In this document: one piece after another, positions 7,360-11,794 of the stretch
Position numbering within the stretch: the first letter of the stretch is position 1
Layout of the letters: every line of letters starts with the position of its first letter
Origin: Butyricicoccus_A sp964513445
GTDB taxonomy: Bacteria > Bacillota > Clostridia > Oscillospirales > Butyricicoccaceae
Reading direction: 5' to 3'
Assembly: GCA_964513445.1 (NCBI GenBank)
Contig: CAZEMM010000047.1
Coordinates: 1 to 14,804 of the forward strand
DNA length: 14,804 bases
Program-made: the position numbers and the translations under genes
The notes under the pieces: generated by a model
Database searches by the model: none
What the model was told of the DNA's origin: nothing
Seen by the model: only the letters and a program-made list of their open reading frames with translations

Positions 7360-7950
7360 ATGAACGTATATGATTTTGACGAAACGATTTATGACGGGGA
7401 CAGCACGGTAGATTTTTACTTCTACTGTATGCGGCACAAGCCGTTGATGCTGCGCAGCGTGCCGGGTACGGTCGGCGCGTTTGCGCTGTGGAAATCCGGA
7501 AAATGGACTAAGACACAGTTTAAACAGCAGATGTATCGGTTTTTGACCGCATTGGGTGATTCCGAGCGCGTCGTGACTGAATTTTGGCGCACACATATCC
7601 GCAACGTCAAGCCGTGGTATGTCAGCAACATGCGGCGAGATGATGATGTCGTCATCTCCGCATCGCCGGAATTTCTGCTCCGGCCCGCCTGTGAGCAGCT
7701 CGGCATCCGATACCTGATGGCATCGCGCGTCGATGCGCATACCGGGAAATATACCGGCGAAAACTGCTGGGGAGAGGAAAAGGTGCGCCGGTTTCGCGAA
7801 GTTTTTGGCGACACGCTGATCGACACATTTTATTCCGACTCGCTGTCAGACACGCCGCTTGCGCGGCTGGCAGCAACCGCGTGGATCGTGCGCGGCGATA
7901 AGCTGGTGGCGTGGGACGAATGGGAGCGCCGAAAGCATATAAAGGCATAA
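7360..7950 (+). CDS. HAD-IB (phosphoserine-phosphatase-like) hydrolase
   Basis: This 196-residue haloacid-dehalogenase phosphatase has motif I Y-D-F-D-E-T-I (4-10, nucleophile Asp5 and acid/base Asp7), motif II Ser100 in V-V-I-S-A-S-P, motif III Lys141 and motif IV Y-S-D-S-L-S-D-T-P (158-166). The four-helix cap lies between motifs I and II, as in subfamily IB phosphatases. Similar small proteins in clostridia are annotated only as HAD-IB; the substrate cannot be told. GGAGG lies 8 nt before the ATG, 23 bp after degV. It is the last gene of the unit and is followed by a strong terminator. Confidence 0.88.
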   Translation: MNVYDFDETIYDGDSTVDFYFYCMRHKPLMLRSVPGTVGAFALWKSGKWTKTQFKQQMYRFLTALGDSERVVTEFWRTHIRNVKPWYVSNMRRDDDVVISASPEFLLRPACEQLGIRYLMASRVDAHTGKYTGENCWGEEKVRRFREVFGDTLIDTFYSDSLSDTPLARLAATAWIVRGDKLVAWDEWERRKHIKA

Positions 7951-7955
7951 AAGAG

Positions 7956-7989
7956 GCGGCGCACTGCAAAAAACAGTGCGCCGCTTTTT
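7956..7989. terminator. Bidirectional terminator between the HAD-IB gene and pncB
   Basis: A perfect 11-bp GC-rich stem GCGGCGCACTG/CAGTGCGCCGC (7956-7966 with 7974-7984), 7-nt loop, followed by TTTTT on the plus strand. On the minus strand a weaker T-run (CTCTTTTA) follows, so it can serve both convergent genes. Confidence 0.92.
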
Positions 7990-8009
7990 CATGTCCATCA
8001 TTGAGGATA

Positions 8010-9455
8010 TTATGACCTGCAGTCCTCCAGCAGACCGCGTTTGATGTCCCACAGCCTGCGCGACAGATCGACCGCATATCGATGCGGATTCTCGAAGCGC
8101 TGAACCTCCTCCCATAGCGTGTCCACCTGCTGGGTGCAGTAGTTCTGAATGTCTCCGATAGCGGGAAGGTCATAGACACGTTTGCCGCCGCGAAAAATGG
8201 GAACCTGCAATTCCCGCACGGTAAAATTGGTCAGCGTTTTGGTTTTCCATGTGGCCTGTGGGTCAAAGATGGTGTGTGGCTCCTGCATATTGATCACCTC
8301 ATCATAGACGCACAGCTCGTCCGCAATCGCCTTGCCGCTCTCGTTGTCATACAGTCGATACACCTTTTTGAAATGCGGGTTGGTGATTTTGGTGGTATTT
8401 TCACTAATCTTGATTTTTGGAATGATACGGCCGTCCGCCTGCTCGATCGCCACCAGCTTATATACGCCGCCAAAGACTGGCGCGCTGTGCGCGGTAATCA
8501 GCCGTTCACCTACGCCAAACGTGTCGATCTGCGCGCCCTGCATGATGAGATCACGGATCAGGTGCTCATCCAACGCGTTGGACGCGGTAATTTTACATGT
8601 GGTCAGACCCGCATCGTCCAACATTTTGCGTGCCTTGCGTGAGAGATAGGCGATGTCGCCCGAGTCCAGACGGATTGCAAAATCGGTAATGCCCTGCGGC
8701 AGCAAAATTTCCTTGAATGCGCGTATGGCGTTGGGTACGCCGCTGTTCAATGTGTTGTAGGTATCAACCAGCAGGGTAGAGTGATGCGGATACAGCTTAC
8801 AATACGTCTCAAACGCCTCGTATTCCGTGTCAAACATCTGTACCCACGAATGCGCCATCGTGCCGCCCGCCGGAACGCCGTAGATGGCGTCCGTCAGCGT
8901 ACATGCCGTACCGGCGCAGCCGCCGATATAGGCAGCGCGCGCGCCGATAACCGCGCCGTCTGCGCCCTGTGCACGGCGGGAGCCAAACTCCAGCACAGTG
9001 CGCCCCTGCGCGGCGCGCACGATGCGCTTTGCCTTGGTTGCGATAAGCGACTGATGGTTGACCGCGAGCAAAATATAGGTCTCGATCAGCTGCGCCTCGA
9101 TCGCCGGTGCGCGCACGGTCAGAATCGGCTCGTTGGGAAATACAGGCGTGCCCTCCGGAATTGCCCAGATGTCGCCGGTAAATCGGAAATGGCGCAGATA
9201 ATCCAAAAACTGCTCGTCGAACAGATTTTTGGCGCGCAGATATGCGATGTCGTCCTCATCGAAATGCAGCTGCTCAATATATTGTACTATCTGCTCCAGC
9301 CCCGCAGCGATGGCAAAGCCGCCGCCATCCGGTACAGAACGGAAAAATACATCAAAATATGTGATACGCCGGTAAAATCCGTTGAGGAAATATCCATTGC
9401 TCATGGTCAGCTCGTAAAAATCGCACAGCATCGAAAGGTTTTCTTTTTTCATCAT
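8010..9455 (-). CDS. pncB: Nicotinate phosphoribosyltransferase
   Basis: PncB converts nicotinate, PRPP and ATP to nicotinate mononucleotide, the entry step for NAD salvage. The 481-residue protein shows the family blocks D-F-Y-E-L-T-M-S-N-G-Y (12-22), F-G-S-R-R-A-Q-G (157-164), G-G-T-M-A-H-S-W-V (197-205, with His202 as the likely autophosphorylated histidine), R-L-D-S-G-D (262-267) and F-G-V-G-E-R-L-I-T (313-321). Two adjacent ATGs (9455, 9452) are possible; the first is 6 nt after GAGG and is chosen. The frame stays open to 9569 but that stretch contains the promoter. It is monocistronic, with its own promoter and a shared terminator. Confidence 0.95.
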   Translation of the reverse strand: MMKKENLSMLCDFYELTMSNGYFLNGFYRRITYFDVFFRSVPDGGGFAIAAGLEQIVQYIEQLHFDEDDIAYLRAKNLFDEQFLDYLRHFRFTGDIWAIPEGTPVFPNEPILTVRAPAIEAQLIETYILLAVNHQSLIATKAKRIVRAAQGRTVLEFGSRRAQGADGAVIGARAAYIGGCAGTACTLTDAIYGVPAGGTMAHSWVQMFDTEYEAFETYCKLYPHHSTLLVDTYNTLNSGVPNAIRAFKEILLPQGITDFAIRLDSGDIAYLSRKARKMLDDAGLTTCKITASNALDEHLIRDLIMQGAQIDTFGVGERLITAHSAPVFGGVYKLVAIEQADGRIIPKIKISENTTKITNPHFKKVYRLYDNESGKAIADELCVYDEVINMQEPHTIFDPQATWKTKTLTNFTVRELQVPIFRGGKRVYDLPAIGDIQNYCTQQVDTLWEEVQRFENPHRYAVDLSRRLWDIKRGLLEDCRS

Positions 9456-9487
9456 GCGTTTCCTCGCTTTTCTGTAAATATAACTAC

Positions 9488-9516
9488 AGTATACCCGAAA
9501 ATGCGCGCACATGCAA
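9488..9516 (-). promoter_or_regulatory. Promoter of pncB
   Basis: On the minus strand, TTGCAT (9511-9516), a 17-nt spacer and TATACT (9488-9493), about 32 bp before the start codon. Confidence 0.7.
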
Positions 9517-9568
9517 TGAACAATGGAATAAATGCGCGAGGTCAGTGAGAAAATATATGACGAAAGCA

Positions 9569-9597
9569 TTGACAGCGCGCGGAATATCTGATATGGT
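9569..9597 (+). promoter_or_regulatory. Promoter of the DUF3793 gene
   Basis: Perfect TTGACA (9569-9574), a 17-nt spacer and TATGGT (9592-9597). The operator palindrome begins 8 nt after the -10 box and so covers the predicted transcription start. Confidence 0.8.
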
Positions 9598-9605
9598 AAA
9601 CGTAG

Positions 9606-9619
9606 TTAGCATATGCTAA
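9606..9619. promoter_or_regulatory. Operator palindrome, site A (TTAGC-N4-GCTAA)
   Basis: TTAGCATATGCTAA is a perfect 14-bp palindrome placed just downstream of the -10 box of the DUF3793 promoter. The same arms recur before feoA and feoB. The TTAG/CTAA half-sites and the gene set suggest a DtxR/IdeR-family ferrous-iron repressor; the regulator is not encoded in the window. Confidence 0.75.
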
Positions 9620-9643
9620 TCTATGGGCACGGAGGGCATGTAT

Positions 9644-10201
9644 ATGGAAAAAACATTGGAGCAGATGCTGGTTGACCAGTGCGCGCCGACGCTGGCAGGG
9701 GTAAAGCCTGCGAATTTATTTCGCTGCGCGGAGAGCGCGGAGCTGTTCCGTTCGGTATATGAATGGAACCTGCAGCTGCAGCAGAGCGGCATCCGCATCC
9801 GTGTGGTCAAGCGCTGCCGCCGCACGCATGCCTGTTTGATCTATGTCTGCCGTTGGGACTGGCTGACGGATGTGCTCTGCGAGCCTGCGACCCGCGCGTT
9901 TCTCACCGAGGAGGGCTACGATGTCGGCAGAGGGACGGACGGGATGCTGTGCCAGCTTGCGCGCCGGCTGTGCGTCCAGCAGGATTTCCCGCACGAGATC
10001 GGTATTTTTCTCGGCTATCCGTTACGCGACGTCATAGGGTTTATTGAAAACAACGGGCGCAATTACAGCTGCTGCGGGCATTGGAAGTGCTATGGCGACG
10101 CGCACGCGGCGCAGGAAACCTTTGCCTTGTTTCACCGCTGCACCGCGGTATATCAGCGCATGTTCCGGCAGGGCGTGCCGCTGCTGCGCATGGTCGTATA
10201 G
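9644..10201 (+). CDS. Cys-rich DUF3793 family protein, probable iron-regulon member
   Basis: This 185-residue soluble protein of unknown function carries the DUF3793 landmark H-E-I-G-I-F-L-G-Y-P (117-126), then D-V-I-G-F-I-E-N and Y-S-C-C-G-H-W-K-C-Y-G-D (141-152). It contains 12 cysteines (6.5%), including Cys143, Cys144 and Cys149 in the last motif, which could bind a metal or be redox active. No signal peptide or membrane segment is seen. Start 9644 is chosen because GGAGG (9631-9635) lies 8 nt upstream; the ATGs at 9623 and 9638 are badly placed. It is a single gene with its own promoter and a perfect copy of the palindrome found at the feo locus, so a role in iron metabolism is inferred. 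The biochemical function is unknown. Confidence 0.85.
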   Translation: MEKTLEQMLVDQCAPTLAGVKPANLFRCAESAELFRSVYEWNLQLQQSGIRIRVVKRCRRTHACLIYVCRWDWLTDVLCEPATRAFLTEEGYDVGRGTDGMLCQLARRLCVQQDFPHEIGIFLGYPLRDVIGFIENNGRNYSCCGHWKCYGDAHAAQETFALFHRCTAVYQRMFRQGVPLLRMVV

Positions 10202-10227
10202 AGCAAATGAATGCAGGCATACAAAAA

Positions 10228-10261
10228 ACGCCGGCGTGGGGCACGCACTCCTGACCGGCGT
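10228..10261 (-). terminator. Terminator of the HAD phosphatase gene
   Basis: ACGCCGG (10228-10234) pairs with CCGGCGT (10255-10261), 7 bp, around a 20-nt loop that can form a small inner hairpin. On the minus strand it is followed by TTTTTGT, 12 bp after the stop of the minus-strand gene. The plus-strand tail (CTGTTGTTG) is weak, so it may end DUF3793 transcription only partly. Confidence 0.7.
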
Positions 10262-10273
10262 CTGTTGTTGCAT

Positions 10274-10906
10274 TTACCCCAGCTGCGCGATGATGCGCGG
10301 GATATCCGCAGGGGTTTTTGCGCGTGGAACGTCCTGCTCGACACAGCCGAAGCCGTATTCGACGAACAGGAACGGAACGCCTGCCTCGGTGCACGCCTCG
10401 TAATCGCCCTGCGTATCACCGACGTAGATGGCGTGCTCCAGTCCATGCTTGCGCATGAGCGTGCGGATGGTCTCGCCCTTGCTGGTCAGCGTCTGCCCGT
10501 AGCACAGGGAATCGGTGATATACGGCGACAGTCCGCCGGTTTCCAGAAGCACGTCGATGTAGCCGAGCTGGCAGTTGGACACGATGAACAGCGGATATTG
10601 CTTGGACAGTGTTTTCAGCATGTCCGGCACACCGGCATAGACCACGCCGGGCCGCTCCATCAGCCATTTGGTTTCCTCATCCAGCACCGCATAGGTTTTG
10701 GATATTGCTTCCTCCAGCGGCAAGCCGGGAAAGATATAGTTTGCAAAAGCATCCATCGTCTTGCCAAACAAACTGGTATATACATCGAAATCAATGGTAA
10801 ATGGCTCACCGTACAGCTCGTGCTTCGCCATATCCCACGCGTGCAGTAACTGCCGCCGCGCATCCCAGAGCGTGCCGTCCACATCGAAAATAATTGCCTC
10901 AAGCAT
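10274..10906 (-). CDS. HAD family hydrolase (phosphoglycolate-phosphatase-like)
   Basis: This 210-residue HAD phosphatase has motif I I-I-F-D-V-D-G-T-L-W-D (5-15; Asp8 nucleophile, Asp10 acid/base), a helical cap inserted after motif I, motif II I-V-S-N-C-Q, a conserved Lys in the K-G-E-T-I region, and motif IV V-G-D-T-Q-G-D. This is the layout of phosphoglycolate phosphatase and beta-phosphoglucomutase relatives; the substrate is unknown. Start 10906 is chosen for the upstream AAAGGGA; the frame open to 10981 contains the promoter. It lies in opposite orientation between DUF3793 and the feo genes and has no operator palindrome close to its promoter, so membership of the iron regulon is not supported. 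Confidence 0.88.
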   Translation of the reverse strand: MLEAIIFDVDGTLWDARRQLLHAWDMAKHELYGEPFTIDFDVYTSLFGKTMDAFANYIFPGLPLEEAISKTYAVLDEETKWLMERPGVVYAGVPDMLKTLSKQYPLFIVSNCQLGYIDVLLETGGLSPYITDSLCYGQTLTSKGETIRTLMRKHGLEHAIYVGDTQGDYEACTEAGVPFLFVEYGFGCVEQDVPRAKTPADIPRIIAQLG

Positions 10907-10935
10907 AGAAGGTTCCCTTTCCTGATTTGGTTCTA

Positions 10936-10964
10936 TATATACATTATATATAAGCATACCATAA
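10936..10964 (-). promoter_or_regulatory. Candidate promoter of the HAD phosphatase gene
   Basis: On the minus strand, TTATGG (10959-10964), a 17-nt spacer and TATATA (10936-10941), 29 bp before the ATG. The surroundings are very AT-rich and allow other registers (a TATAAT lies a few bases upstream), so the exact boxes are uncertain. Confidence 0.5.
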
Positions 10965-11067
10965 CGCGGCGCGGCGCGCAACAGCAGATTTGAGGGGCAA
11001 ATGGCAGGAATATGGTGATGATATACGGAAAGATAAGGGGTATGTATATTATAACCAAAACAAAGAA

Positions 11068-11081
11068 TTAGTTCGCGCTAA
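11068..11081. promoter_or_regulatory. Operator palindrome, site B (upstream of feoA)
   Basis: TTAGTTCGCGCTAA matches TTAGC-N4-GCTAA with one arm mismatch. It lies 56 bp upstream of the feoA -35 box and 108 bp upstream of site C. Both B and C are followed after 1-2 bases by AATTGAGC. No convincing promoter is directly attached to it, so it may be an auxiliary site or belong to a second weak promoter. Confidence 0.5.
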
Positions 11082-11137
11082 CAATTGAGCGAAACCACCA
11101 AAATCGCCAACGATTCAGCAAAAATTCGCGATAATTA

Positions 11138-11166
11138 TTGACAAATATGCCAATTAGAGGTACGAT
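11138..11166 (+). promoter_or_regulatory. Promoter of the feo operon
   Basis: Perfect TTGACA (11138-11143), a 17-nt spacer and TACGAT (11161-11166). The leader before the first start codon is about 90 nt. Confidence 0.75.
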
Positions 11167-11175
11167 ACAAAAGGA

Positions 11176-11189
11176 TTAGCAAACACTAA
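11176..11189. promoter_or_regulatory. Operator palindrome, site C (feoA promoter)
   Basis: TTAGCAAACACTAA matches TTAGC-N4-GCTAA with one arm mismatch and begins 9 nt after the -10 box, the same position relative to the promoter as site A before DUF3793. Binding here should block transcription initiation of feoA-feoA. Confidence 0.7.
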
Positions 11190-11262
11190 TAAATTGAGCT
11201 GTAGCGCAATAAAATTACTATTGAGCAATCCTTGCGCTGCTCAGCAAGGGGAGGAATGCAGC

Positions 11263-11475
11263 ATGATGCCTTTGACACTTGCGCCGACCGGTGAAAGCAA
11301 CACAATCCGGCGCATTGGCGGTAATCCGGCGGTTAAAAAGCATTTGGAAAACCTTGGCTTTGTCGTCGGCGGCAACGTGACCATTGTCACGCGCATGGGC
11401 GGAAGCGTCATCGTTAATGTCAAGCAGGCGCGCGTTGCAATTAGCCAGGAAATGGCACAGAAAATCATGATTTGA
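11263..11475 (+). CDS. feoA: FeoA family protein (first copy)
   Basis: This 70-residue cytoplasmic SH3-like protein assists FeoB-dependent ferrous iron uptake. It has the family pattern of a glycine-rich turn (I-G-G-N-P-A-V-K-K-H), L-E-N-L-G-F-V-V-G (about 29-37), V-T-I-V and a closing V-A-I-S-Q-E-M-A. The start at 11263 is 8 nt after GGGGAGG; an ATG pair (11263, 11266) is present. An upstream in-frame start would reach into the leader and is not supported. In the leader, CCTTGC (11230-11235) can pair with GCAAGG (11244-11249), partly covering the ribosome binding site. It is 20 bp before the second feoA. The copy is more diverged from the FeoA consensus than the second one. Confidence 0.9.
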   Translation: MMPLTLAPTGESNTIRRIGGNPAVKKHLENLGFVVGGNVTIVTRMGGSVIVNVKQARVAISQEMAQKIMI

Positions 11476-11495
11476 TTGATTGAAAGGAGCATACG

Positions 11496-11717
11496 ATGAA
11501 CACACTCAAACAGGCAAAGATCGGTGACACCGTCACTGTCGTCAAGCTGCATGGCGGGGGTGCGGTCAAGCGCCGCATCATGGACATGGGCATCACCAAG
11601 GGCGTTTCGATTTTTGTGCGCAAGGTCGCGCCGCTCGGCGATCCAATCGAGGTTACGGTGCGTGGCTATGAGCTGTCGCTTCGCAAGGCAGATGCCGAGC
11701 TGATCGAGGTTCAGTAG
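11496..11717 (+). CDS. feoA: FeoA family protein (second copy)
   Basis: This 73-residue FeoA-type SH3-like protein fits the consensus closely: I-G-D-T-V-T-V (9-15), K-R-R-I-M-D-M-G-I-T-K-G (25-36), a G-D-P-I-E-V-T-V-R-G-Y block (48-58) and the ending L-S-L-R-K-A-D-A-E-L-I-E-V. AAAGGAG lies 6 nt before the ATG. Tandem feoA genes before feoB are common in clostridia; the two proteins probably bind FeoB or each other, with different roles that are not known. A terminator-like hairpin lies 5 bp after its stop, so this gene may be transcribed in excess of feoB. Confidence 0.95.
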   Translation: MNTLKQAKIGDTVTVVKLHGGGAVKRRIMDMGITKGVSIFVRKVAPLGDPIEVTVRGYELSLRKADAELIEVQ

Positions 11718-11722
11718 CAATT

Positions 11723-11745
11723 GGCCGCCGTATGTCGGCCTTTTT
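11723..11745 (+). terminator. Terminator-like hairpin between feoA2 and feoB
   Basis: GGCCG (11723-11727) pairs with CGGCC (11736-11740) around an 8-nt loop, immediately followed by TTTTT (11741-11745). The stem is short (5 bp, all GC), so termination is likely partial and would lower feoB relative to feoA transcripts. Confidence 0.6.
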
Positions 11746-11758
11746 CTATCACATACGG

Positions 11759-11772
11759 TTAGCGGGTGCTAA
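11759..11772. promoter_or_regulatory. Operator palindrome, site D (before feoB)
   Basis: TTAGCGGGTGCTAA has both five-base arms exact (TTAGC and GCTAA). It lies 13 bp after the intergenic T-run and 22 bp before the feoB start. Only a poor promoter can be fitted in front (TTGGCC, 17 nt, TTCTAT at 11721-11749), but its spacing to the operator, 9 nt, equals that at feoA. The site could control a weak feoB promoter or act as a roadblock to read-through. Confidence 0.65.
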
Positions 11773-11794
11773 TAACTATAGAAAGGAAAGCAGA

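Noticed and set aside
8781..9548. 255-codon plus-strand frame opposite pncB
   Set aside because: It lies on the antisense strand of a well-recognised enzyme and overlaps its promoter; no ribosome binding site.
10211..10849. 212-codon plus-strand frame opposite the HAD phosphatase gene
   Set aside because: The minus strand carries intact HAD motifs; the plus frame has no recognisable features.
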